31,371 nt of DNA from Lenzites betulinus (GCA_022264855.1 JABYQU010000096.1:1-31371); one strand, 5' to 3'; positions 1 to 10,963 are shown, counted from the stretch's first letter. Notes: generated by a model not told the origin, from the letters alone. Program-made: numbers and translations.

Positions 1-282
1 CATATTGTAGCTCTGAATGAGGGCTACGATCCCTGATTGTCATCCCTAAAATTGCCCTAACCATTGTCCCACAAACAGCCTCGCATCCGACCTCGCATCC
101 GCTCGCATCCACTTTTACGATTGTAAAAGCCGGGTTATATGGATAGCTCTGAATGAGGGCTACGATCTCTGATTGTCATCCCTAAGATTGCCCTAAGCAT
201 TGTCCCACAAACAGCCTCGCATCCAACCTCGCATCCGCTCGCATCCACTTTTACGATTGTAAAAGCCGGGTTATATGGATAG
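1..282. repeat. Tandem pair of a ~136-bp repeat
   Basis: Two nearly identical copies lie head to tail. The phrase 'ctctgaatgaggg' starts at 11 and again at 147, giving a 136-bp period, and both copies end in 'ttatatggatag' (to 146 and to 282). Each unit contains three 'cgcatcc' words and a short hairpin-like 'ttttacgattgtaaaa'. No coding sense is apparent. A third copy is at 681-826 and a diverged one at about 498-600, so this is a local repeat family rather than a simple two-copy duplication. Confidence 0.9.
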
Positions 283-402
283 TGTAACTTGGGTCGTAAG
301 TGAAGGTCACCGATTCACTCCGGGAAAGTTGTAGACTGTAGCCAGAGCTTATCTGAGTCTAGATCACCTACTTACATGCTCCCAGACTCGGTGGTTGTAG
401 AG

Positions 403-465
403 CAATGACCTCGCATCCGCTGAAAAAGTCGACATTTGGATGCGAGCACGGATGCGAGGTCATTG
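403..465. repeat. 17-bp perfect inverted repeat
   Basis: Positions 403-419 (caatgacctcgcatccg) and 449-465 are exact reverse complements separated by 29 bp. The arms carry the same 'cgcatccg' word as the 136-bp repeats, in both orientations. A smaller near-palindrome built from the same word lies at 615-635, with two 10-bp arms around one base. These could be ends of a small non-autonomous element, but no target duplication was identified. Confidence 0.8.
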
Positions 466-497
466 TGACACGGGGAAACATTGCACACCCATGACAT

Positions 498-600
498 ATA
501 TATTTCTGGATAGCCCTGAAGCATGGCTACAATCGGTCCTTTCGCATCCGTGAGATTGCCCATGCCGTTGTGGAGAAACAGCCTCGCATCCGTGGACTAG
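498..600. repeat. Diverged copy of the 136-bp repeat
   Basis: This stretch aligns loosely with the repeat. It has 'ggatagccctgaagcatggctac' in place of 'ggatagctctgaatgagggctac', followed by 'agattgccc' and 'aaacagcctcgcatccg'. Its divergence shows the family is older than the near-identical copies at 1-282 and 681-826. Confidence 0.6.
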
Positions 601-680
601 GGGGTACTGATACGCTCGCATCCGACGGATGCGAGGCAATTGCGGCACGGGGAGAGAAGCGACAGACATAAAACAAGATG

Positions 681-826
681 CATATTGTAGCTCTGAATGA
701 GGGCTACGATCCCTGATTGTCATCCCTAAGATTGCCCTAAGCATTGTCCCACAAACAGCCTCGCATCCAACCTCGCATCCGCTCGCATCCACTTTTACGA
801 TTGTAAAAGCCGGGTTATATGGATAG
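681..826. repeat. Third close copy of the 136-bp repeat
   Basis: The copy starts with the same 'catattgtag' as position 1 and ends in 'ttatatggatag' at 826. It is nearly identical to 1-146. It sits directly next to the AP-3 gene fragment that begins at about 827, so the repeat marks the left edge of the captured-gene segment. Confidence 0.88.
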
Positions 827-921
827 GCAAAGTCGTACATGCACAAGGTACGGCCCGCCTTCCTTCCGTCTCCCGCTGCGCACCCTGACTGTAAATACGA
901 CTAACGCCCCCGACCGCGCAG

Positions 922-1139
922 ACGTCCGTCGTGAAGCTGCAAGTCATCACGCTCGCCGCGAAGCTCCTCGTGCTCTCCCCGGCGGACCACACGATTGGCC
1001 TCCTGTACTGGTACGCGCTCTCGCTCGCGCAATACGACGTCGACTACGATGCACATGCTCCGCCCGCTCCTTGCGGGCGGCACTGCGGGCCTCTACGGCG
1101 AGGCCGATGACGAGCGCGAGGACGTCGGCAGGGTCGTGT
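922..1139 (+). pseudogene. AP-3 complex beta subunit, frameshifted fragment
   Basis: Reading from 922 gives a peptide with 'VKLQVITLAAKLLVLSP' and 'YALSLAQYDVDYD', which resembles the helical-repeat core of the AP-3 beta adaptin, a vesicle-coat subunit for Golgi-to-vacuole transport. Just after 'DYD' the frame changes, and 'MLRPLLAGGTAGLYG' followed by 'EREDVGRVV' continues in another frame where the family normally has the RDRARML segment. Bases are therefore missing at about 1045-1050. A plausible intron (848-921, gtacgg...gcag, with ctaac inside) precedes the exon. Only about 70 residues remain of a protein that is normally many hundreds long, so this is a dead fragment. The family call is from memory of conserved motifs. 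Confidence 0.6.
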
Positions 1140-1386
1140 TTGGGGTCGCGTCCAACCTCAACCGCCATGCGAAGACGTGCTGCGCCGCGCACCAGGCTGG
1201 CGCCGCGGGCTCGTCAGTCGCAGCGGCTACCACTACGACTGCCACTGGCTCCCCCAGTGCACAGGCGGCTGGCGCGAGCCCCAGTACATCAAGCGACGCC
1301 GGCGCAGCCCCACGGAAGCCCTCGCCGCGGACACATATATTGCGCCCGCCCCAGCACCCATCCCCGCCTCCCAGCACCACATCGTG
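1140..1386 (+). pseudogene. C2H2 zinc-finger protein, 3' fragment
   Basis: In the same frame as the last part of the AP-3 piece comes 'FGVASNLNRHAKTC', the second half of a C2H2 finger (the helix with SNLNRH). Ala/Ser/Thr-rich sequence follows, then 'DAGAAPRKPSPRTHILR', which resembles the tail following the fingers in a family of agaricomycete zinc-finger proteins. The first half of the finger with its two cysteines is absent, so it could not bind zinc on its own. It joins the AP-3 remnant without a stop, giving a chimeric ORF. Confidence 0.5.
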
Positions 1387-2229
1387 ACGAGCCGCAAGCG
1401 CAAGGCCAGCGCCCTCGACGACACCGCGCCTATGGCTGACCCGTCCTCAGACCTATCCTTAACCGCGGCTGCGCAGAGCAGCGAGCAGGCGCGGCTCCGG
1501 CGCAAGCGCGATGACTCTAACACCATGCTCTCTGCACAGACTTGTCTCTGCCCGCCGCACAATGCCTCGTCTTCCCATGATGCCCCGCTCCCCGCAACAC
1601 GCCTGGCTCCCTACACAACGCCTTGCTCACTCTCTATTGCCACGCCACTTGCTCGCTACTACACCCTCCTCCATCCACGTCTTGGGCTTCGGTCAGCAGT
1701 CCGTGTCCACATACGAGCCAAATCAGCGCACCCAAATGACCCCGCAGCAGCAGGCTTAGTATGTCATGCCCCATCAAGAGTTAAGAGCGCTCAGTACTGA
1801 CATGAGCGCTCAGGTAGCCGATGCCTTCCATGTGCCGGCGCTTTGAAGAGAGACTTTCCTGGCTTGTGTGTATACCTCAAAACTGCTCTGCCAAACAAAT
1901 TTTGTGTGTAATACAGTACTATAGCATAGCTAGAATCTCCCTGAAGACCTCGCTACCCTTAGTAATTTATGCCTCGCATGTTAGGGCAGGTTTTGTGTCG
2001 TCTGCCAATACGAGCACCAATGTGTGCAACTGGCGCCAGTGCAGCTCTTCGTGTACAAGCTGTCCTTGTTTCCTGCTTTCGTCTCGCCTGGCCTCTATGC
2101 GGGTTCCCTTTCTCAGTCCTATACAGAAGGATGGCTATTACTCATGAATCACCAGCCTGCGGCTTGCATACACGGTACATTATTATCCTGCCTCAAGAGA
2201 ACTCGGGCTGCTTTACACTTCGAGTTGGA
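1387..2229. other. Gene-poor stretch after the gene fragments
   Basis: Several overlapping low-complexity ORFs (Ala, Arg, Ser and Thr rich) run through 1387-1800, and none has a recognisable domain. At 1785-1813 the 10-mer gagcgctcag occurs twice, with the palindrome cagtactg between the copies. From 1860 to 2229 the sequence is less GC-rich. It may hold 5' exons of the gene that starts near 2230, but no convincing one was found. Confidence 0.5.
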
Positions 2230-3529
2230 ATGGAAAAACCTCGCAGCACTGATGGGCTACAACATGGTGATGTGGCGACATCTGGACCAGACGACATGAC
2301 GGTATGTACCATTGGAATCACCCCTCAAATGCATCTCCAACCGTGCTATAGACGATCCATGTATGCCGATGCTCAAGCCATCACCCTGGGCGATCGTGTA
2401 CACCTGAGGCTGAGCGCACAGCGAGCTGCGGAACACAGACAGCCACTCTCCCAAAATCGCCAGCGGCGGCGTTGACTCAAGTACCTTGTCCAAGCCCGAC
2501 AGGTATTGCTGCGACCATAGGCAACTCAGAGACGATCACCGGGACTCAGGCGATGCTGGAGTCACAAGCAATCGGAACTTCCCCCGGGCTGGCGCACGAG
2601 CACTGTTCGTTGCCTATCACGCCGCCGCCTGTCTTCAGGGCCCCACGCTCCGCCACACAATCACCAGTTGTATCCATTGACAGGTCCTCTGATGCACGCC
2701 GCCACTCGCCCTCCACACCGCACCCGTCCACATCAAGTACCTATACCGAGTCCCAAAGGCACTCCGAGTCACCGTCGGATAAATCAACGCAGTGGAGTCA
2801 ATTTGGTAAGTACAGGTTCCTTGTTGTGTACCGCTAACTTATCCGCTTCTGTTGCCATCTATTCTAGGTTCTACAGGTTTGGCGATCGTCCAATCATTCG
2901 TCAACATGTTCGAAACCCCTGGTACTCAAGGTTCCCGACATTCGAGCACACAAACACACGAGTCCAGTGCCCACCGATTGTCTTCCCCATCACCGCATCA
3001 GCCCTCGTGGGAGCCTGAGTCGCCGTCTTGTCGTGATGTCCCAGGCAAGCCGCCGCCCAACACATCCTCCCATACCGATTCTGGCTCAGATACCAAACCG
3101 GAACTCGACCCGATATACGATGCCTATTGTGTAGGGTATTCTGATGGACATCGCGACGTCACAGGCCCTCCTGCCCTCCAGCACGATGACCCCCCGCGCG
3201 GCACTGCCATCGAATGCTTCCAAAGAAGCTCGTCAACTGCGTCTCAGGATCTGACGCTGATGGAAGCAGATACCCGTGTAAGTGGTATTAACAGCTGTCA
3301 CTCTCTGTGCAAGGCTGAGCTGACGTCGTCCAATTGGCAGACATATATCCCAGTACCTAGTACGCGCGCAGGCTGTCACCTGACGCCGCGCTCACGGAAA
3401 CGCATTTCTTTGGATCTCCCGCCGGAAGACATCACTCGAGATGCCGTCAAGCGGTTCAAAAAGGAGCACGCCGCACTAGTAATAGAGGCTCATGCTGACC
3501 GTGTCGCTGCGGCACACCGACGACGTTGA
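2230..3529 (+). CDS. Ser/Pro-rich protein of unknown function, 4 exons
   Basis: A spliced model of 374 residues: exons 2230-2301, 2352-2805, 2868-3277 and 3341-3529. The three introns (50, 62 and 63 nt) have gtatgt, gtaagt and gtaagt donors and end in tag, tag and cag. Phases agree and no stop interrupts the frame, which supports a real gene. The third intron is a multiple of three with no stop, so it could also be retained. The product is largely disordered, full of Ser, Pro, Thr and His, and contains a 'YDAYCVGYSDGHRD' patch. It ends in a basic helical tail ('DAVKRFKKEHAALV', then 'RVAAAHRRR'). No domain is recognised. The start is uncertain, since an upstream exon is possible. It lies just outside the left end of the Plavaka element, so it may belong to the host or to another mobile element. 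Confidence 0.5.
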
Positions 3530-4502
3530 ATGTATTGTATAGATACTTGACCTTGTGGTTTGTAATGTCAATGTTATCGACTAGTCTTATTGTACATTAC
3601 AAGCATCTCCTCCGTTGTCGACTCCTACCACAGGTACCATAGTACAACCTATGTAATGTCAGTAATATATTGTGCTACAAACCTGTCTGCTTGCTACTTG
3701 ATACTATATAGTTCTACTAATCCACCTGCATTACTACAGACTGCTATGAGTACAACATGGTCCTATAGCGCCGTAGCAGGTGCTATAGCTTTTTGGAGGG
3801 TTTACTGATGATGGATGATGACACGGACAGGGGTGGCGAAAATTCGCTCTCCGGTGGAGAGATTGGCGTATATCCAGCGCGGAAAGTGCCAAACGGCGAG
3901 TACTCTCCTGGGGCGGTGAATGAGTATGGCGCGAAGTGTAATGGCGAGGGCAGCCACTGGGGCGTGCCCGCCGTGTTGAGGTGGCGTCTTGGCTGGAGGA
4001 TGGGCCAAAAAGTCAGTACAACCCTTTAATATATACTATGTACCCTAACCTCTTCCGCATTGCCTTCCTCGCTCGAGGCCGGTGTGGTTTTGGCGAGCAT
4101 GTCCGAGGGCTAGCGTTCGGTCAGCTATAAGTCAATAACCGTCGCAACAAATGTGTAAGCGATATTAATTTACTGTGACATCCACGTTCATGACTTCATG
4201 ATCCGAGCTTTCTTGCGTGATGTCCATGGCGTACAGAGATGGACCATGCGTGCGTGGTACGAGTTTAAGAGACGCGTCCCAATATTGCATACAGCCTGCG
4301 CGCGACGCATCATGTCTTGATTGGGACGAAGAGCTCTCCAGGCGCCGGGGACCTCACCACCCCCTCCTGTCATGAGGTTCCAGCCTCCCTTCGGGAGGAA
4401 CGATTGTCTTCCGCCCCCGAACGTGAGGCTGGCTTGCGAGCCTAGCCCATTAACGTCAAGTAGGTTGGCCTTGTGCACAGTGAGTTGTTCTTCCACCGAC
4501 TG
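3530..4502. other. Non-coding left flank of the Plavaka element
   Basis: No gene is supported. 3530-3790 is AT-rich with many short ORFs. 3800-4010 is GC-rich with recurrent 'ggcg' words. A minus-strand open frame at 4188-4505 (105 codons, Gly-rich in the middle) starts inside the transposon's terminal repeat. It could be a host exon split by the insertion, but it resembles no family I know. Confidence 0.5.
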
Positions 4503-4520
4503 CATCAGTACTTTTGCAAA
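4503..4520 (+). repeat. Left terminal inverted repeat
   Basis: CATCAGTACTTTTGCAAA matches the reverse complement of 11209-11226 at 16 of 18 positions. It is embedded in a perfect local hairpin: TCAGTACTT at 4505-4513, a 5-base loop, then AAGTACTGA at 4519-4527. The right end lacks this hairpin. Confidence 0.75.
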
Positions 4521-4529
4521 GTACTGACC

Positions 4530-4608
4530 CTCTGACAGGTCTGAGGAGACACCCGTCAGATGAGCCAGACACCGCAGATGTGTCAGAGATGTTCAGATTC
4601 TACAGACC
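4530..4608. repeat. Left subterminal repeats (TCTGA words)
   Basis: CTCTGACAGGTCTGA at 4530-4544 holds two TCTGA words 9 bp apart. Reverse-orientation words follow: GTCAGA at 4555 and 4582, and CAGAC-type words to 4608. The same doublet architecture occurs at the right end (11056-11070 and 11136-11150). Clusters like this are typical transposase-binding sites in CACTA-like elements; binding here is inferred. Confidence 0.65.
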
Positions 4609-4645
4609 GAGCACGGGATATATGAATATTTCAGGAGGCTCGGAA

Positions 4646-7600
4646 CTACAGTATTAATTCATGTGCATGATAGTCTGCGTACCAGTTGATGTAGTACCTA
4701 TTGAAAGCATCAAGAGAGTCGTGGAAAGCGAAATCGGCTGGGAGGCGCGTGGTACCGTAAACACCAATAAGATGGCAAGCGCGCACGATAGATTTGATAG
4801 AAATCACGTCAGTTACGCGCTCACCATCTCCACTGAGCTCGGGCTTAACAACCCACATGCCAGTGGCCTCATCGGGGACCTCATCATCCAGAACAAACCA
4901 CTCTACTAGAGCACACTGGTGAAGGACAGAGTCATCCGAGTCCGTAAAAGCAAAAAATGAAAGAACTCGTGCAACCGTCATACCATCCATCCCAATAGCA
5001 TCCTGATCGGTGGTCACAAGTACCGTATCATACCGAGAGTATGCGCCATACCAGCTCGGGGTGCAGCGGATCATCTCACGGTGCATACCGTGGGGACCGG
5101 CGTGCTCGCTAGGTGCATAGAATGTACTCGCTCCGCTATAGTAGACGGAAACGCGAGCCCCGTGCCAGACATACGGCAAGTCTATCTGCAGAAGGTCATC
5201 GACGTCTTCGTCCGGATTGAGTTCGCGATGTAAGAAGCGCCGAATGTGCTGAAGAAGCTGCGGGCGCCCCAGAATCTCGCCCAGATCACGAATCTTAGTG
5301 ACGTATGCTAATCCATAGCACGCCAACATTAGATTCTGTTAACAACGTACAGAGACCTCACTTGCCTGGACGAGAACTCAATGAGACTTGGGCTTCTGCG
5401 GGTGAGTCGTCGCTAGCAATTGCATCTGCAAGCTCTCGGTAGCGCATATCTTGTGCAGCTTCGACGTCGTTCGGAGGGTCGGCACCAGTGGTGAGGAAAG
5501 CGTGTGTGAGAACATCACTATATAGCATGTTGCGGCGGCCAAATTCGACTCGGGCAGCGGCGAGTTTGCTGAGGCGGGTGTTCTTGCGAATGATCTGGCC
5601 GAGGGAATTGTGACGGCTGGAACTACGCCAGGGCTTCTTCACAGCAGTTATATGTCGTGACTCGGTTATCGAGGAGCACAGACCGTTGGGGGATCCAAAG
5701 AGCTGGATGCTCCGGACATAGTGTACTAGCGCATGCTGGCATGGGAGGACGAATCCATCGGGACGGATGCCGGCAACTTCGAAGACGTCTCGCAGCTGAT
5801 GGAAACGCGCGAGGTTCTGCTCCATCGCAAGCAGGCTAAACGAGTCATGCGCTGAGCGACGGGCGAGGTAGGTGAAATCTAGCAGCGCCGTGATGCATTG
5901 AATCATTCGAGTTGGAACATAGCCAACTATGGCCGGGACGAAGATCTAAATCGCACATAGTAAGACCGTGGAGCATTAGACTTGGAATGATCAGACGGGC
6001 ACCTTCATGAGCGCTTTTGAATCGTCACCGGTCCACTGTTTGAAATTACGTCCCTGTGGGAAACGACGCAGGCCAGGGAATGCGGGGACTGCTGCGAGGC
6101 TAAGTAGGATATGCTTAGGATGCAGGATGAAAACATTAGCATACAGATAACATGTACACACCGCCGGTCGATGTCATCGATAATCTGGTTAGCCTTGCGT
6201 TCGCTTTCTGCGGTCGCCTTGATATATTCGAGAACCCATTGAACGAGATGGTCCTTGAAAGTACCTTTGATGAGCTGATGAAGCAGGTCTGGGGAAAGCA
6301 GCTCATGGATGTCGGCACGAGGAAATTGCGACATGAATGGCTGGAAGGATAAAATTAGCTCGCGCTCTAAGAAGGGGCACACATGCATGTACCTCAACTT
6401 CCGTGTTCACTCCAAACACATCCCACAGTGTCTCCGGGTCGTATGCTTGACGTAGGCCATCAGTATGCTCCCGAAACCGGGGGGCGTCCTCAAGAAACCC
6501 GCCAACTGGGAGAGCAAGACACCTAATATATGTTATTAGCGATGTTTTCCAATGCATAAGACGCTGGTCACACCTCGGGCACCAGCCATAGACGACGCCA
6601 GAAAGGTAGACTTGCTCTGGGTAGTCGGCAATGAAAGGACCAAGCTGGAATACAGCACGGCGGTAATGACCGTCCGGACACCGCATCACGTGGGGCTGCG
6701 TCATGCCAGGACGTAGAGGCTCCAGGACCTTTGCAATTGAGCCGTGGTAGAGCTGCTTTTTGAAGATACGAAACTCGTTGTCGTTCTCCCATTCACGCGC
6801 GGCTACAGCAGTGAAAGACTGTATCGTAAGCGATCGTCTCACCAAGTTGTTCATGTGACGTACTCTTAGGGATTGCAAGAAAGGCAATTGGTACAACACT
6901 ATCGCGATGTGCGCGCCGCATATCGTTGTGAACATTCCCAAGTGACATATACAGCGGGTGGTATTCTTGGTTTCCGGTCGCCACAGACACAGTAGTCTTA
7001 TCGGCACCAAGGACAATAGGTACCAGCATTGACCCATGCATCCCTGCGTCTTCGCTAATCTCATTCTGTATATGAATTAGCATTATGTGATGTAAGTAAA
7101 CACGACGGACGCACGGCTTTTCTATAGGCCCATTGACCTGACATCAGGTCAGAGACCCGTCGACAGTCTGCTCCGGTGAACTCCTCGTACGGGGCTATAT
7201 CAAACTTATTTCTGAAGTCTGGGCTTGCTGCAAGTAGTTCAGCTACACGCAAAGTGTCGCGCGCATGCACGTAATACACCTCGCGTTTCCAAGACGGGGA
7301 GTTCGCGCATATGGGGCCACTGTATCGTACAGCAAATGTTCGCCAGGTTGATTCACCGTATTCGATGGAGTCAATGATATCTTCTACTTCGCTGTGGCTG
7401 CCGTAGATAGGGCGGTAGTCAGGTAGGCCGTCTACTACATGCTTTGCCGCGGTGATCTGGAGTAGCTGATCAATGACACCCTTCGACAGGTGTGCTTGTT
7501 CGAAGACTAATTCAGCATATTCGAAGGATGGACGGTCCGGGAAAGGAGTCCAATCGATGTCGTCGGGAAGAGGTGGCGGCGGTTGATTTTCAGCAATGAA

Positions 7601-7830
7601 CTCTCCGTCTGAGTCGCAGCACAGGCCTATCCAAGTCCGGAAAATATTCAGTATTTCGTTGCTATTACACAGATTTCAATACACTCACCATTAAGATGGG
7701 GATGGTGCCGAAAGGTAGAGACAGGAGGTGGTGGTTTGGGATTCTTATGAACTAGGCGACGATGCTGATAGAACCCGCGAGCAGTGGGAAAGGAATGAGG
7801 AGTTGGGCAGAGGCGGCACAGTCTTGCCAT
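4646..7830 (-). CDS. Plavaka-family DDE transposase (910 aa, 9 exons)
   Basis: Exons on the minus strand: 7830-7689, 7626-7115, 7065-6864, 6802-6574, 6522-6393, 6340-6162, 6099-6003, 5945-5366 and 5307-4646. All phases agree and no stop interrupts the 910 codons. Residues 5-28 form a C2H2 finger (C5, C8, H23, H28), the usual N-terminal DNA-binding part. The family core follows: 'HGSMLVPIVLGADKTTVSVA' with the likely first catalytic Asp at 240, 'FPRADIHELLSPDLLHQLIK' with Asp 415, and 'GLCSSITESRHI' with Glu 592. A conserved C-terminal region ends in HELIL. Eight introns are GT-AG or near it; the last (5308-5365) uses a GC donor (G|gcaagt). An ATG 18 nt upstream (7848) is also in frame. Length is normal for the family. 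The enzyme would act in the nucleus, cutting and joining the element's ends. Catalytic assignments are inferred from motif conservation. Confidence 0.85.
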
Positions 7831-8038
7831 GTTATACAGCGGCAGCACAGGAATGGATGTATCAAAGAGGTCGGGGTTGGGAGGGGATATGGTGTCCTAG
7901 AGCGCATGCACCCAAACGAAACAGAAGAGAACGTCGAGATCGAGCCGTCGTTGCCCGAGGTGGATCCACGAGCTATGGGCGCCAAAACAGATTTTTTCGC
8001 TTCCTCTTCTCTTACCTTCGCTCATCGTCTCTAACCCA
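7831..8038. promoter_or_regulatory. Shared divergent promoter region
   Basis: Only 208 bp separate the start codons of the transposase (minus) and the DUF6532-type gene (plus). The plus side ends in a pyrimidine-rich run (ttttttcgcttcctcttctctt) just before ATG 8039, a common fungal core-promoter feature. No clear TATA box was found for the plus gene. Such a short shared region suggests the two genes are co-expressed. Confidence 0.55.
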
Positions 8039-10963
8039 ATGCCGGCTTCAAAACGTACAAGAAAGGCGCATAATGCAGTGAGTCCCTAAATCTGGTGCAC
8101 GAAAGCTTTCACAGATAGAGTATTTGATGTCTTGTAAGACCACGCGTACTCAGGCTTCTCAAAAAAGCTTGAGGACGCGCGGCGCCCTTGATGAGGAGGC
8201 GACCACCTTAGAACCTGAAGTTCACGATGCACCAACTCACATACAGCCTGGGGAACCATTTGAGGTACAGTACTGCATCATACAAGCCGCTGACACTCAC
8301 CTCATCGCGTGCAGGGGTCAACACCTCAATTTCACACCTCGGAGGACGTGATAGTGCCGCATCAGTACGGTACTCGTTCCACAAACCGCAACCGTCATCC
8401 CGCAAACGACGTAGGCCTTGGCAAGCGCTCCTTCGCGGAGATCCATGCGGAGGCCGCAGCAAAACAGGCTGCAGCAAGCGCGGCACGTGCCAAGAAACGT
8501 GCTGAGGGCGACGCCGAGGCCACTAGGCTGGCTGGAAAGAGAGATGAGGTCGCACACTTGCAGCGCACGCATGCAGCAGAGAGTGGCTTTGAATTACAGC
8601 ACTTTGGTGCGTTGCAATGTCCCGCAGGGCGTCAACAATCCTTACGAGCATCCTCACGTAATTCCTGATTTGGCAGATACGGCCCCGCAGGCTGGAGGCA
8701 GATCAGACACACGGTTCTCTCCAGTCAATCAACAGCGAGACGGTGTTTATCACATTTCCGACCTTGTCGACGCCTCGTATCCTTCTGATTTTGGCTCAAC
8801 AAATACTCGGGTAAGTCTCTGCTCAATTACTACCACAAACTCACGGCTGAGTAGGTGGCAGGAGGTCGATATTCCAGTCCCCGTGCACACATCAGACACA
8901 TTCTTGCTGCTTGCGAATGGCGAGCCTGCCAGCTCTTCAGATTCAGGAGGTAGTGTCGAATCAGCCCCGGCGGAGCTTTGGGAAAATCAGCACCAACAGC
9001 TGTCTACACACGACACTGATGTCCTCGACATCACTAGCGATGCTGAAGTAGCGGCTGACGTATATCTCCCTGGTGGCTCAGCTGGCAGTGGAGGCAAAAA
9101 CCCCAAGTTGGTATGCGCTTAGAGAACAGTACTCTTGTTAAACTGTTTAACATAATTCACAGAAGCGTACTGCGGCAGAAAAGAAAGCGCTCAAGCGCCG
9201 CGAGGTCCGTGACGACCTTGCTTCACGGACACATGCTAGTCCGGGTGCAAGCATGGCTCTTGTACCATGCCCACCCCTGCGAGGAGCTCAACAGAGCAAG
9301 ACCTTGGCAATGTACGTGCCTTGTCCTATCTGCAGAATGGTGCTGACCTCATCGAACTCGAGCAGCTCATCTGTAGCGCCGAAAGCTCCCAAGGCTGCTG
9401 TCGCGCCACCTTCTACTAGCGCTTTCACTACAACCTGGCGTCGACAACTCCAAGCAGCCTCCCGTTCCTCGCCGTCACTTGCGACTACTCCGAGTAAGAC
9501 TGCACCACCGCGATCGCATGGTGTGTATCACATTCATCTGTTGTGACAATCAGCCTGACAGGTTTCGTACCAGCTGCTGCAAAGCTGTTCACGAAAACCC
9601 GCAGTGGCCGCTTTGAGGATCTGCCGGATGACATCCAGGTTGGCGGCTTTGCGGACGATGACGTAGATGTCAATCGTGCGATCTCACTCCGCAAGAAGCC
9701 AAAGGGTAGTAGTATGCAGCACTCTTCAGTACGTGATCCCCTTCGTTCCGAACCTGAACATGTCATTAAGTCAACGTCTGCAGGGCCTCGATTTTATCGA
9801 AGTGTCAGCAGAGCATGACGACTCGGGAAGCAGCAAGAAGCGCAAAAAGGCGTTGAAAACGATCTCAAACCCAACGAAGAGGTCAAAGACTACGGATTTC
9901 ACCAGCGACGATGACGGTGGCGTGTCGGCTCGTGAGCCCACTGATTCCCTTGCGTATGACGCTCTCCCCAGCTGGGCGAAGCCAGAGGTCAAGTCGGTCG
10001 TTGTACCATCGATCGTCGAGTATCTCGCGAGTCAGGACGATCCCTGGTCGCTCGACACTGCAGACTTTACTTTCCAAGAGCTTGTCCAGGAGCTCGTCAA
10101 CCAGGTTTTCCCTGAGCAGCATTATCGCGTGGAAAAGCGCGATAATATCTACAAATGGGTGAGTCGGCTTGTCTCCATCACCCTCGCTCCATGCTAACTT
10201 GTGGACGACTTGCTAGTGCCAGCAGCAGGTGTACGAGTGGCATCGCACCTTTCAGAAGTTTGCATTTGCTGCTGTCCGTGACGAGAAAGCTACACGTCAA
10301 GCGAACACCAAGCTCTCTCCCTACGATCGAAGCGACCAAGGCATTCTGTCCTGGCTTGATCACGCCTTGCAGAAGGGTGGCGCCGCAATGTGGGGTCAAC
10401 CAAACACGATCAAGGTGAGCAGCCTTTGTCTGTGCATCTTTCAATGCGGCACTTGAGCTCACACATACGACTACATAGCCTAACGACGCGCGCGAGCAGC
10501 TACAGTCCAAGTACGTCATCTGTGTGATGGCAGCCCATCTCGGGCGAACTGTTGGCTCCGTCCTTGAGCCACCTGAAGACGCATACCCCGTTGGGGCTCT
10601 ATCCCTCGCCGCCGCAGCTGTAAGTGCCTATTGATAACTAGGTTGCGCATAAATATTGACGATATCTACAAGGTTCAACGCGCCTTTGAATGGTACCTCA
10701 ATGACCAGCCGCGGGGTATCCCGCAGTCCACGTTCTCGCTCAAGAGCGCTGGCGAGCTCACAGGCATATGGCACGATACGGCTGTCACTGACCTTGTCAA
10801 TAAGCCGCATCGTCTTGCACGCCTTCTCAAGCAGGCGTCAAGGTCTGTTGCCAGTCCTGTCGCCAACACAAAGCCATCTCGCTCAAAGGTCAAGGCCATC
10901 AGTATGTACATCCGCGAGCGGAGCAGTTCTCCCCCACAGGAGCCTTTTGTAGACTTTGATTAA
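8039..10963 (+). CDS. DUF6532-type protein carried in the transposon (797 aa, 11 exons)
   Basis: Exons: 8039-8077, 8115-8264, 8315-8606, 8677-8810, 8862-9110, 9163-9520, 9562-9728, 9784-10158, 10217-10414, 10479-10619 and 10673-10963. The phases close to 797 codons with no internal stop. The start MPASKRTRKA was chosen because it splices in frame through a short 37-nt intron. Residues about 100-145 form an Ala/Lys-rich, probably coiled-coil stretch ('AEAAAKQAAASAARAKKRAE'). A low-complexity middle follows, with a likely nuclear signal (KKRKK at 481-485, then TKRSK). The C-terminal part from about 524 ('ALPSWAKPEVKSVVVPSIVE', later 'YPVGALSLAAAAVQRAFEWY') resembles DUF6532, a domain of unknown function in agaricomycete proteins. 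It sits entirely inside the Plavaka TIRs, head to head with the transposase. Biochemical role is unknown; a DNA- or transposase-binding partner is a guess. The 41-nt intron at 9521-9561 is the least certain splice. Confidence 0.75.

Noticed and set aside
1..850. CRISPR-like array suggested by repeated words
   Set aside because: Repeat units are about 136 bp and tandem, with no short repeat-spacer pattern, and the genome is eukaryotic.
4188..4505. Minus-strand ORF of 105 codons at the left edge of the transposon
   Set aside because: It starts within the TIR and has no recognisable domain. Joining the flanks across the predicted empty site does not continue it in frame with the right-flank ORF at 11198-11476.
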